In this document: in pieces, positions 9,394 through 17,677 of the stretch
How the letters are laid out: each line of letters starts with the position of its first letter
How positions within the stretch are numbered: position 1 is the first letter of the stretch
The notes under the pieces: model-generated
What the model was told of the DNA's origin: nothing
Database searches by the model: none
Seen by the model: only the letters and a program-made list of their open reading frames with translations
Origin: Bacteroidales bacterium
GTDB lineage: Bacteria > Bacteroidota > Bacteroidia > Bacteroidales > Muribaculaceae
DNA length: 46,109 nt
Direction: 5' to 3'
Assembly: GCA_910575615.1 (NCBI GenBank)
Contig: CAJTEX010000024.1
Span: forward strand, 1 to 46,109
Position numbers and translations under genes: made by a program

Positions 9394-9890
9394 CAATTAT
9401 CAGCAACATATCCCGGCGCGCGTCAATGCTTCGTAAGGCGGTATCGTTGATTCCGTCAGTCTGCCTGCTACTGTTTGTCGTTTCGGGATGCACCCGCAAC
9501 AACGGCGACATCGGCGACTGGTTCGGGAAATGGCAGGTGACGGAAGTCAAAGTCAACGGTCTGCCGGAGGATGATTATGAGCCTCGGTATTTCTGGGAAT
9601 TTCAGAATGACATAATCAGGATGGTATGGGTAGGACCAGAAGGGTATGACCGTGACACCTACTACTGTTTCGGCACCTGGAAACAGCCCTCCGACAACAC
9701 GGTGGTGTTTGATTTCTCCCACAGCGATGACGACGGAAGCTTGCTTTACCGTCCGTTCAGCGCAATGCATTTCCCCGCCGACCATCCTTTCACCCTCACC
9801 ATAAGCGACAACGGAGGTAAAGAATGCGTCATGAAGTATATCGATGAGGCTACCTCGTCGGAATACACCTACACGTTGCGCAAAAGGTAA
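9390..9890 (+). CDS. Small lipoprotein, lipocalin-like
   Basis: A 166-residue protein with a lipoprotein signal: a hydrophobic stretch (about 18-31) ending in the lipobox VSGC, with Cys34 as the acylated residue. The mature part is rich in Trp, Tyr and Asp and alternates short strands (WFGKWQVTEVKVNGL, YYCFGTWK), like the lipocalin-type lipoproteins of Bacteroidetes. I do not recognise a named family. The first ATG overlaps the Wzi-like stop (ATGA); ATG 9426 would also leave an adequate signal peptide. Its position suggests a partner of the Wzi-like barrel at the outer membrane. Confidence 0.7.
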   Translation: MTIISNISRRASMLRKAVSLIPSVCLLLFVVSGCTRNNGDIGDWFGKWQVTEVKVNGLPEDDYEPRYFWEFQNDIIRMVWVGPEGYDRDTYYCFGTWKQPSDNTVVFDFSHSDDDGSLLYRPFSAMHFPADHPFTLTISDNGGKECVMKYIDEATSSEYTYTLRKR

Positions 9891-9937
9891 CCTCTCCCGC
9901 CGCGTAATTTTCAAAACTGACAATAAATAACGACGAT

Positions 9938-10927
9938 ATGCCACGCGAAATATCTCACGCCCTCGTCACCGGTGCCGACGGTTTCATCGGCTCACATCTC
10001 GTAGACCTTCTCCTTGACCGAGGAATCAAGGTCAGGGCCCTCTGCCAGTACAACTCCTTCAATAACTGGGGATGGCTTGAAGGCAAATCCCACCCGGCGC
10101 TGGAGATTGTATGCGGAGATGTGCGCGACGCGGCTTTCTGCCGCCACATCGCCAAGGATGCAGACACGATATTCCACCTTGCCGCACTGATAGCCATACC
10201 ATACAGCTATGTGGCCCCAGAGAGCTATGTCGACACCAATGTGACCGGCACTCTCAACATCTGCCAGGCGGCGAAAGACATGGCCACGGAGCGTCTCATC
10301 GTCACCTCGACATCAGAGGTCTACGGCACGGCGCAGTATGTGCCCATCGACGAGAAGCACCCCCGTCAGCCCCAGTCGCCCTACTCGGCGACAAAGATTG
10401 GGGCCGACGCGATAGCCAAAAGCTTTTTCAACGCCTTCAACCTGCCGGTAGTCATCGCACGGCCTTTCAACACCTACGGACCGCGCCAGAGCGCCCGGGC
10501 AATCATCCCCACCATAATCTCACAGATAGCCAACGGCGAGAGGAGAATCAAGGTGGGCGACCTCTCCCCCACCCGCGACTTCAATTTCGTCGAGGACACT
10601 TGCCGAGGATTCCTGGCATTGGCCCAGGCCGACGGTATAGAGGGTGAGGAAATCAACATCGCCACCGGCACAGAGGTGACCATGGCCGAGACACTGCGTC
10701 TCATTGCCGAGCTTATGGATGCCGATGTGGAGTATGTGATCGACCCGCAACGCCTGCGACCCTCTAAGAGCGAGGTCTTCAGGCTGTGTGGAGACAACAC
10801 CAAAATCACCGGACTGACACAATGGAGGCCGCAGGTGACATTGCGCGAGGGGCTGGCCCGCACCATCGAGTGGTTTACCGACAGTGACAACCTTTCGCGA
10901 TACAAGTCTGACATCTACAACCGGTGA
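9938..10927 (+). CDS. LegB-like NAD-dependent nucleotide-sugar 4,6-dehydratase
   Basis: A 329-residue extended short-chain dehydrogenase. It has TGADGFIG (11-18) for NAD binding, STSEVYG (124-130), in which Glu127 occupies the dehydratase acid/base position, and YSATK (149-153) with the catalytic Tyr and Lys. The series TSEVYG, QSPYSATKIGAD and ARPFNTYGPRQS follows the LegB group, which makes a 4-keto-6-deoxy UDP- or GDP-GlcNAc as the first step to legionaminic acid. It starts 47 bp after the lipoprotein gene and overlaps the ATP-grasp gene. A dTDP- or GDP-sugar dehydratase is the alternative, but the legI-like neighbour favours the nonulosonate pathway. Confidence 0.75.
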   Translation: MPREISHALVTGADGFIGSHLVDLLLDRGIKVRALCQYNSFNNWGWLEGKSHPALEIVCGDVRDAAFCRHIAKDADTIFHLAALIAIPYSYVAPESYVDTNVTGTLNICQAAKDMATERLIVTSTSEVYGTAQYVPIDEKHPRQPQSPYSATKIGADAIAKSFFNAFNLPVVIARPFNTYGPRQSARAIIPTIISQIANGERRIKVGDLSPTRDFNFVEDTCRGFLALAQADGIEGEEINIATGTEVTMAETLRLIAELMDADVEYVIDPQRLRPSKSEVFRLCGDNTKITGLTQWRPQVTLREGLARTIEWFTDSDNLSRYKSDIYNR

Positions 10928-10932
10928 CCCCT

Positions 10933-11880
10933 ATGGAAAAGGTAGGCATACTTTTTCTCGGAGGGGCCAAAAGGGTCTCGATGGCCGAGAAATTCATCTC
11001 GGCGGGGCAAAGCCTCGGCGTGGAGGTGGCAATATACAGCTACGAGCTGTCACGGGAAGTGCCTGTGTCAGCCGTGGCCGGGATACTGACCGGCCTCAAA
11101 TGGGGAGACCCCGGAATATACGAAGACCTCCATGCCAAAGTCACAAGCCACAGCATCAGCCTGATGGTGCCGTTTGTCGACGGAGCAGTCGAGGTGGCCG
11201 CCCGATACCGCGACCTCTACGGCGGTGTGACAGTCCCGGCAGGCGACGCGGCCTCAGCCGCCCTGATGTTTGACAAGGTCGAGGCAGACCGCGTTTTCAG
11301 GGAGAAAGGATTGCCGGTGCCATCTTCCGACAGGTTCCCGCTTATAGCCAAACCCCGCTTCGGCTCAGCGTCAAAAGGGATAAAGATAATCGCCGACGAG
11401 ACAGAATTTCGTCCGTTCGCGGGCAACCCCGACTATCTCCTGCAGGAATACATCTCACCCCGCAGGGAAATCACTGTCGACTGTTATGTCTCCCTGGCAG
11501 GGGAAATCATAGCCGCTGTGCCCCGTTACCGTCTTGAGACCCAGGGGGGAGAGGCGTCAGTGACCGAGACTTTCCGTGACCGGGAGGTCGAGGAGCTTGC
11601 CCGGAAGACTCTCCGCCTGACCGGGCTGCGCGGCGCGGTGACCATACAGATGTTGCGCGACACCCGCGACAACAGGCTGATGCTGATGGAAATTAATCCC
11701 CGCCTGGGTGGCGGGGCTGTCTGTGCCTGCCATGCCGGGGCAGACCTGCCGGGCTTCATACTGCGCGACACTCTCGGGCTGCCCCTCGAGCCATTCGACG
11801 GCTGGAAAAGCCATATACGTATTTGCCGGTACATGTCTGAAGTGGCGTTCGATATGTCGGCATCACCCAATGACAACTGA
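10933..11880 (+). CDS. ATP-grasp ligase in the nonulosonate module
   Basis: A 315-residue (from ATG 10933) ATP-grasp enzyme of the carbamoyl-phosphate-synthase-large-chain type. An N-terminal Rossmann-like half (GILFLGGAKR) is followed by LIAKPRFGSASKGI (nucleotide lid), LLQEYI and the Mg-binding EINPRLGGG near the end. Such enzymes join a carboxylate to an amine or other nucleophile using ATP. Proteins of this type occur beside leg/neu genes in Bacteroidetes and may decorate or assemble an amino-acyl or amide group, but the substrate is unknown. A GTG at 10924 overlaps the legB-like stop (GTGA) and is the alternative start. Confidence 0.7.
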   Translation: MEKVGILFLGGAKRVSMAEKFISAGQSLGVEVAIYSYELSREVPVSAVAGILTGLKWGDPGIYEDLHAKVTSHSISLMVPFVDGAVEVAARYRDLYGGVTVPAGDAASAALMFDKVEADRVFREKGLPVPSSDRFPLIAKPRFGSASKGIKIIADETEFRPFAGNPDYLLQEYISPRREITVDCYVSLAGEIIAAVPRYRLETQGGEASVTETFRDREVEELARKTLRLTGLRGAVTIQMLRDTRDNRLMLMEINPRLGGGAVCACHAGADLPGFILRDTLGLPLEPFDGWKSHIRICRYMSEVAFDMSASPNDN

Positions 11881-11889
11881 CCATAAGCA

Positions 11890-12894
11890 ATGAAGCGAGT
11901 CATCATCATAGCCGAAGCAGGCGTGAACCATAACGGCGACTACCAGCGCGCCGTCGATATGGTGTATGCGGCCAAGGAAGCCGGAGCCGATTATGTGAAA
12001 TTCCAGACAGCGGTTCCCGAGCTTGTAATCTCCTCAGTGGCCCCAAAAGCCGAATACCAGAAAGAGACCACAGGCAACAATGAGAGCCAGCTGGAGATGT
12101 GTCGCAAGATTCATCTGAAACTTGACGATTACCTGCCGCTGTCAGAGCTGTGTCGCGAGGTTGGCATAGGATTCATGTCAACCCCTTTCGACCTTGTTTC
12201 AATTGACTGCCTGGCCCCACTGGGTATGGATTTCTGGAAGATTCCATCAGGAGAAATCACCAACCTCCCCTACCTGCGCAAAATAGCTGCAAAAGGGGGA
12301 AAAGTGATTCTGTCGACAGGCATGTCTGAGCTGCCTGAGATAGAAGCCGCCATGAATGTGATAGAAGCCGGAGGCATACAGCGCAGCGACATATCGCTAT
12401 TGCACTGCAACACCCAATACCCCACCCCGATGCGCGATGTCAACCTGCGGGCGATGGAGCAGCTCCGCTCCATGCATCCCGGAATGGTTGGATACAGCGA
12501 CCACACGACAGGCATCGAGGTGCCGGTGGCAGCTGTAGCCATGGGGGCCGAAATCATAGAGAAGCATTTCACACTTGACAAATCGCTTCCCGGCCCTGAC
12601 CACCGCGCGTCGCTTGACACCGCCGAACTGCGGGCGATGGTGAATGCCATAAGAAACATAGAGCTTGCCATCGGAGACGGAGAGAAACATGTCTCTGACT
12701 CCGAGCGCCCCAACATCGAGATTGCCCGCAAAAGCATAATAGCGGCCCGCGACATAAAAACCGGAGAGATTCTGACCGAGGAGAACCTGACGGTGAAACG
12801 TCCCGGCAATGGCATCTCTCCTATGCGATGGGACGAAGTGGTAGGCTCACGCGCCATCCGGGATTTCAAGGCAGACCACCTGATTGAAATATGA
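11890..12894 (+). CDS. NeuB-family nonulosonic acid synthase (LegI-like)
   Basis: A 334-residue PEP-condensing synthase of the NeuB/LegI/PseI family. AEAGVNHNGD (8-17) opens the TIM barrel; STPFDL, KIPSGEITN, STGM and the C-terminal barrel HFTLDKSLPGPDH with its metal/substrate residues are all in place. The last 60 residues form the antifreeze-like SAF domain. The enzyme condenses an N-acylated hexose with PEP to a nine-carbon acid. LegI is preferred over NeuB because of the LegB-like dehydratase two genes upstream. The usual partner genes (aminotransferase, acetyltransferase, hydrolysing epimerase, CMP-transferase) are absent from this window. Confidence 0.82.
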   Translation: MKRVIIIAEAGVNHNGDYQRAVDMVYAAKEAGADYVKFQTAVPELVISSVAPKAEYQKETTGNNESQLEMCRKIHLKLDDYLPLSELCREVGIGFMSTPFDLVSIDCLAPLGMDFWKIPSGEITNLPYLRKIAAKGGKVILSTGMSELPEIEAAMNVIEAGGIQRSDISLLHCNTQYPTPMRDVNLRAMEQLRSMHPGMVGYSDHTTGIEVPVAAVAMGAEIIEKHFTLDKSLPGPDHRASLDTAELRAMVNAIRNIELAIGDGEKHVSDSERPNIEIARKSIIAARDIKTGEILTEENLTVKRPGNGISPMRWDEVVGSRAIRDFKADHLIEI

Positions 12895-12945
12895 TTTGAC
12901 GGACACCGCCCCAAGCCTATCCATCCCTCAGATTGTTATATCCGT

Positions 12946-13842
12946 ATGCACAACGAAAACATGACTCCAGAAGAAACCGGCACCCCGCTCAAGTCGGTCA
13001 TAGCCGGAATAATCAACCGCCTCTCGCCCAAATATGGCGCGGGCGAGGCCAGGGAGATGTCACGCATTATTTTCGAGAATCTAAAAGGATGGAACCCTGT
13101 GGAAATCGCAATCCGACAGGATGAACCGATCAGCGGCTTCATCACCGGAAAGGTCGACAAGGTTGTAGGCCGCCTCCTCGACGACGAGCCGATACAACAG
13201 ATTTTCGGCAATGCCGATTTTTACGGGATGAAACTGAAGGTCACCCGAGACACTCTCATTCCACGTCCCGAGACAGCCGAGCTTGTCGACATCATCGTCA
13301 AGGAGAATCCAGCCAAAGACCTGCGGGTGCTTGATGCCGGCACAGGTTCGGGATGTATCGCCATAGCCCTGTCGCGCAACCTTCTTTTCCCTGAGGTCAC
13401 GGCTATCGACATAAGCGGCAAAGCTCTTGACGTGGCGGCGGAGAACGCCCGTCAGCTGCGGGCCGGGATAGACTTCAGGCATGCCGACATCCTGTCGCTG
13501 CCCGAGGGACTTGAAGGCTTGACATTCGACATCATCGTGAGCAACCCTCCCTACATTGCGGAGAAGGAGAAAGCGAAGATGGACCGCAATGTGCTTGACT
13601 ATGAGCCAGAATCGGCACTCTTCGTTCCCGATTCCGACCCGTTGAAATTCTACACTTCCCTGCTCCGCGTGGCCAATGGCACCCTGCTGTCGCCCAGCGG
13701 CAAAATCTATTTTGAGATAAACCCCGAGTATGCCCCGCAGCTGAGACAGGAAGCTGAAAGCCTCGGATTCACAGAAGTGACATTAACCCGCGACTCATAT
13801 GGCAAGCAACGCTTCCTTTCGGCCAAAAAAGAAACTGACTGA
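12946..13842 (+). CDS. prmC: Peptide chain release factor N5-glutamine methyltransferase
   Basis: PrmC/HemK methylates the Gln of the GGQ motif in release factors RF1/RF2. Signatures: IPRPETAELV (105-114), the SAM-binding loop LDAGTGSGCIA (129-139) and the catalytic NPPY (200-203). At 298 residues it is slightly longer than the usual 280. A second ATG at 12961 is a possible start. It overlaps recX by 44 bp in a different frame. It follows the legI-like gene after 51 bp without an evident promoter. Confidence 0.93.
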   Translation: MHNENMTPEETGTPLKSVIAGIINRLSPKYGAGEAREMSRIIFENLKGWNPVEIAIRQDEPISGFITGKVDKVVGRLLDDEPIQQIFGNADFYGMKLKVTRDTLIPRPETAELVDIIVKENPAKDLRVLDAGTGSGCIAIALSRNLLFPEVTAIDISGKALDVAAENARQLRAGIDFRHADILSLPEGLEGLTFDIIVSNPPYIAEKEKAKMDRNVLDYEPESALFVPDSDPLKFYTSLLRVANGTLLSPSGKIYFEINPEYAPQLRQEAESLGFTEVTLTRDSYGKQRFLSAKKETD

Positions 13843-14305
13843 AGAGATGGCTCTTCAGCGTCTGGAATCATTATGCGCAGGCGGAGAGCATTGCCGCCAT
13901 GAACTGTCAGAGAAGCTGCGCAAGTGGGGGATGTTCCCTGATGAGTCTGAGAGAATTCTTGACTCGCTCGAACGCCGCAGATTTTTTGACGACAGCCGTT
14001 TCGCCTCGGCGTTTGTCCGCGACAAGCTGCTCTACAATAAGTGGGGACGTATGAAAATCGTTATGGCACTGAAAGCCAAGCGAGTAGACACAACACTGAT
14101 AGATGAGGCTTTCGACGAGATTGACAATGATGATTATCGCGAGATTGTCAGAGACTTCCTCTCGGCCAGAGCGCGCACGATTAAGGCGGGTTTCACATAC
14201 GAGGGACGCACAAAATTGTACCGTGCAGGCCTCAGCCGGGGATTTGAGTCTTCAATCGTGTCAGGGTTAGTCAAAGACCCGGCAACCTGGGGTGAACAGG
14301 AATGA
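13799..14305 (+). CDS. recX: RecX-family regulator of RecA
   Basis: A 168-residue helical RecX protein that binds RecA filaments and modulates their activity. Three-helix repeats are visible: ALQRLESLCAGGEHCRHEL, then EKLRKWG, RFFDDSRFASAFVRDKL and the KWGRMKIVMALKAK block. The longer start at 13799 retains KKLTEEMALQRLESLC, which resembles the usual N-terminus in Bacteroidales; ATG 13847, just after the prmC stop, would drop part of it. The stop overlaps comF (ATGA at 14302-14305). Confidence 0.85.
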   Translation: MASNASFRPKKKLTEEMALQRLESLCAGGEHCRHELSEKLRKWGMFPDESERILDSLERRRFFDDSRFASAFVRDKLLYNKWGRMKIVMALKAKRVDTTLIDEAFDEIDNDDYREIVRDFLSARARTIKAGFTYEGRTKLYRAGLSRGFESSIVSGLVKDPATWGEQE

Positions 14306-15066
14306 ACACCCGCCACGACATAAGCTATCGCGTCAAAGAGGCCGCGAGAAATCTGTGTCGCCATGCCGGGGAGCTTGCGTATGACCTGTCACGGATGTTT
14401 TTCCCGGTATGCTGCCCTGTATGCCACAAGGCACTGGTGAAAGGTGAAAACCTGTTATGCCTTGAATGCCTGTGGAAACTGCCGCGTACCGGCTACCATC
14501 TGTCAGCCGACAACGAACTGATCCACAAGCTTGTCGACATAAACGCCCCAGTCGAGAAAGCCGCATCATATTTCTTCTATAAGAACAGCAGCCCATACAG
14601 CCGTCTGATACGCGACGCGAAATACAACGGCCAGCCGGCCATAAACCGTAGCCTCGCCCGCGAATTCGCCCGCGAACTGCGTCCTGCAGGGTTCCTTGAT
14701 GACATCGACCTGATAATACCGGTGCCTGTACATTGGTCAAAAAGGCTGCGGCGCGGCTACAACCAGACAGACTACATAGCCCGAGGCATCAGCGATGTAT
14801 CGGCGATTCCCGTGTCATACAACCTCAGGGCGAAGCGCAGACACACTACCCAGACCCACAAAACAGGAAAGGAACGCCGTTCGGCGTCCCTTGATGTGTT
14901 CAAAGTAATCGAGCCGGATATGCTCGCCGGAAAGCACGTGTTGCTTGTCGACGATGTGATAACCACCGGCTCCACCATATTGTCATGCGCGCGTGTCCTC
15001 CACAACAATGTCGAGGGGTTGCGACTGTCAATCCTCTCGCTCGCGGCGACACGCCTTGGCCAGTGA
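14302..15066 (+). CDS. comF: ComF-family phosphoribosyltransferase-like protein
   Basis: A 254-residue ComFC-type protein. It has an N-terminal zinc-binding motif (cysteines at 37/38, 41, 53, 56) and a C-terminal type I phosphoribosyltransferase domain with the PRPP loop VLLVDDVITTGST (213-225). In naturally transformable bacteria ComFC assists DNA uptake; in others the role is unknown. It is the last gene of the plus-strand run: its stop codon lies in the loop of the terminator at 15053-15078. Confidence 0.9.
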   Translation: MNTRHDISYRVKEAARNLCRHAGELAYDLSRMFFPVCCPVCHKALVKGENLLCLECLWKLPRTGYHLSADNELIHKLVDINAPVEKAASYFFYKNSSPYSRLIRDAKYNGQPAINRSLAREFARELRPAGFLDDIDLIIPVPVHWSKRLRRGYNQTDYIARGISDVSAIPVSYNLRAKRRHTTQTHKTGKERRSASLDVFKVIEPDMLAGKHVLLVDDVITTGSTILSCARVLHNNVEGLRLSILSLAATRLGQ

Positions 15067-15078
15067 GGAGGCCAAGGC
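15053..15078 (+). terminator. Terminator overlapping the comF stop
   Basis: GCCTTGGCC (15053-15061) pairs perfectly with GGCCAAGGC (15070-15078); the 8-nt loop holds the comF TGA at 15064-15066. A TTTT run follows at 15087-15090. It separates the plus-strand run from the convergent DUF2148 gene. Confidence 0.65.
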
Positions 15079-15089
15079 TGGCACAGTTT

Positions 15090-15608
15090 TCAACGGTCAA
15101 AAAACGGAGACTTGGAGGATGCCGACACTGGTATGGCGAAATACTGGCTGCAGCCGGGCAGAAGCCCCATACGCTCCGCGCCCATACCCGCAGAGAACAT
15201 CACACGGGTGTCTACCCTCTCGTCGGCAGCCGTGGCCACGGCCGAACCTATCGCTATGCCGACATCGGTAGGGTTGAACGCGCACGGCACGTTTCCTGGC
15301 TTGTCGCCACAGGAGGGGAAACCGCAGTGTCCGCAGTTGAGTCCCATCATCTGCGCGCGGGTGGCTATCACCAGCACACAGTCGGCCTGCAGTATGTTGC
15401 CGCTGTCGCGTTTGTAGACCGGACGGCCAGTCTCCTCATGAAGCTCGAGCATGACCTCCGACAACCGACGGATGTCATCATCTGTCAGCAGGCAGCACTC
15501 GAGGATATCCACTCCTTTTGCCTTGGGGGCAGTACGGGCGGCGGTCATCATGCGGCGACCTGCCTCTATCACCCGCTCCCTGCGGCTTTCTCTTTCATCT
15601 ATAATCAT
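15090..15608 (-). CDS. DUF2148 ferredoxin-like domain protein
   Basis: A 172-residue cytoplasmic protein of the DUF2148 family. A central cysteine cluster, CGHCGFPSC plus a fourth Cys (positions 92, 95, 100, 109), looks able to hold an iron-sulfur cluster. The flanks are small-residue-rich helices and strands (DVGIAIGSAVATAAD). The function is not established. It lies 36 bp after queA and is probably the last gene of the ftsX-DUF3098-uppP-truB-queA run. Confidence 0.85.
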   Translation of the reverse strand: MIIDERESRRERVIEAGRRMMTAARTAPKAKGVDILECCLLTDDDIRRLSEVMLELHEETGRPVYKRDSGNILQADCVLVIATRAQMMGLNCGHCGFPSCGDKPGNVPCAFNPTDVGIAIGSAVATAADERVDTRVMFSAGMGAERMGLLPGCSQYFAIPVSASSKSPFFDR

Positions 15609-15644
15609 AGTCTCGGCTGTTTAATGCTGTTACCTGTGACAAAA

Positions 15645-16697
15645 TCAGTCAATGACCAGCATGGCATCGCCATAGGCACCGAACTTGTATCCCTCCTTCA
15701 CGGCCACATCATATGCTTTCATGACAAGCTCATAGCCGCCAAAGGCGCAAACCATCATCAGCATCGTTGAGTACGGCATATGGAAGCCCGTAATCAGCGA
15801 GGTGCTGACAGTGAAGTCATACGGCGGGAAGATGAACTTGTTGGTCCATCCGGTGTAAGTCTTCATATGTCCGCCCATGCTGACCGCGCTTGCGATACCG
15901 CGCAGGGTCGAAGTGCCGACGGCGCATACCCTTTTGCCATTGTCCTTGGCATGGTTGACCATCTCCACAAGATCCTCGGTGACAGACATGTCCTCCGAGT
16001 CCATACGATGTTTGGTCAAGTCTTCGACATCAATCTCGCGGAAAGCTCCAAGTCCGCAGTGAACGGTCAGGAATCCCTGCTCCACACCCTTGATTTCAAG
16101 CCTTTTCATCAATTCGCGGCTGAAATGTATGCCTGCAGAAGGCGCGACCACCGCCCCTTCGTTCTTGGCGAAAATGGTCTGGTAAGCCTCCGCATCCTCC
16201 TCGTTGGCCTCACGCTTGATGTATTCAGGAAGCGGAGTCTGCCCCAAGGAGTAGAGGGCACCCTTGAACTCCTCATGGGGCCCGTCATAGAGGAAACGAA
16301 GTGTGCGGCCGCGCGATGTGGTGTTGTCTATCACCTCGGCCACCATCGATTCGTCCTCTCCGAAATACAGCTTGTTGCCGATGCGGATTTTGCGTGCCGG
16401 TTCCACCAGCACATCCCATAGTTTGTGCTCGGGATTCAGCTCCCTGAGCAGAAACACCTCGATTCGCGCTCCGGTCTTCTCCTTGTTGCCGTAGAGACGG
16501 GCCGGGAACACCTTCGTGTCGTTGAAAACCATCACGTCGCCATCGTCGAAATACTGGATGACATCTTTGAATTCCTTGTGCTCGATTTCTCCTGTCTTAC
16601 GGTGAACCACCATCAGACGGCACTCGTCACGATGCAGAGCCGGGGTCTGGGCAATCAGGGCTTCGGGAAGCTTGAATTTGAACTGTGAAAGTTTCAT
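15645..16697 (-). CDS. queA: S-adenosylmethionine:tRNA ribosyltransferase-isomerase
   Basis: QueA transfers the ribosyl part of SAM to preQ1-tRNA to form epoxyqueuosine in the tRNA wobble position. The 350-residue protein is full length and shows [13 protein letters not shown] near the N-terminus and the conserved [17 protein letters not shown] and [15 protein letters not shown] blocks. It sits 58 bp after truB on the minus strand. No preQ1 riboswitch is visible because the gene is internal to an operon. Confidence 0.95.
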   Translation of the reverse strand: MKLSQFKFKLPEALIAQTPALHRDECRLMVVHRKTGEIEHKEFKDVIQYFDDGDVMVFNDTKVFPARLYGNKEKTGARIEVFLLRELNPEHKLWDVLVEPARKIRIGNKLYFGEDESMVAEVIDNTTSRGRTLRFLYDGPHEEFKGALYSLGQTPLPEYIKREANEEDAEAYQTIFAKNEGAVVAPSAGIHFSRELMKRLEIKGVEQGFLTVHCGLGAFREIDVEDLTKHRMDSEDMSVTEDLVEMVNHAKDNGKRVCAVGTSTLRGIASAVSMGGHMKTYTGWTNKFIFPPYDFTVSTSLITGFHMPYSTMLMMVCAFGGYELVMKAYDVAVKEGYKFGAYGDAMLVID

Positions 16698-16755
16698 ATG
16701 ATGTAAATGGGATATTTTGTGTTGGGATGGTGTATTTTTATGGTTGATTCAAATC

Positions 16756-17667
16756 TTAGTCACGGGTGTCTTTTGCCATCCGTTCCTGATAGGTCAATAT
16801 GTCGCGACGGTCGGCTTGGGCGGTTTTCCCATCCTGATGATATTCTCCAGGAGCTATCACAAACGGCTCTCCCCCATCAGGTTGGGCGATATGTATCTCA
16901 GAGCGGCATATCTCCGCCACGGCGTCATCAACGTCAAGGCAACGTTCTATGGGATAGTCTCCCACACGAGTGCGCCGCAATGCCGCAAGATGCGCTCCCG
17001 AGCCGAGAGCCTCGCCGATGTCGCGGGCAAGCGCCCTTATGTAGGTGCCTTTTGAACAGACCACACGCAATGTCAACAGCATGGCAGACGCGTCGAAATC
17101 GACAACTTCAATCTGGTCGATAACGAGGGTTTTGGGTTTAAGCTCCACCACCTCTCCTCCGCGTGCCATCTTGTAGGCCCGTTTGCCGTCCACTTTGCAG
17201 GCGGAATATGCCGGAGGCACCTGGCTGATGGTGCCCACGAAACGGGGCAAGACCTCGTCAATCAGATTGCGGTCGATATGCTCTGTGGGATAGACGGCAT
17301 CCACTGGTGTCTCTTGGTCAAACGACGGGGTGGTGGCTCCGAGCTGCAATGTGGCCACATACTCCTTCACACCTGCCTGCAGGATGTCAATCTGCTTGGT
17401 CGCTTTTCCGAGGCATATCAGCATGACCCCTGAAGCGAGCGGGTCAAGCGTCCCGGCATGCCCCACCTTGAGTTTCCTGACTCCGGCGTGGCGCACCCGT
17501 CCCAACAACGCTCCGCGCAGTTTCTTCACCACATGGAATGAAGACCATCCCAATGGCTTGTCAACAGCCCACACGCATCCTTGATGGAGGTCGAGAGGTT
17601 GAATGACCTCAGATTTGTTGTTGTTATCCAAGTGAAAAAATGGTTGTAACGGGGTAAGACAGGTCAT
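16756..17667 (-). CDS. truB: tRNA pseudouridine(55) synthase
   Basis: TruB converts U55 in the T-loop of tRNAs to pseudouridine. VDKPLGWSSF and KVGHAGTLDPLASGV carry the catalytic Asp (in TLDP), and YSACKVDGKRAYKMAR is the third signature. The frame opens at 17757 inside uppP, which would overlap that gene by 80 bp. I chose ATG 17667, 10 nt after the uppP stop (303 residues). A TTG at 17631 would give a product closer to the conserved start. Function is secure, the start is not. Confidence 0.9.
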   Translation of the reverse strand: MTCLTPLQPFFHLDNNNKSEVIQPLDLHQGCVWAVDKPLGWSSFHVVKKLRGALLGRVRHAGVRKLKVGHAGTLDPLASGVMLICLGKATKQIDILQAGVKEYVATLQLGATTPSFDQETPVDAVYPTEHIDRNLIDEVLPRFVGTISQVPPAYSACKVDGKRAYKMARGGEVVELKPKTLVIDQIEVVDFDASAMLLTLRVVCSKGTYIRALARDIGEALGSGAHLAALRRTRVGDYPIERCLDVDDAVAEICRSEIHIAQPDGGEPFVIAPGEYHQDGKTAQADRRDILTYQERMAKDTRD

Positions 17668-17677
17668 AACGGGGTGG

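Noticed and set aside
14985-15770. 261-residue plus-strand frame across comF, DUF2148 and queA
   Set aside because: It overlaps three recognised genes in other frames, spans the comF terminator and has no family features.
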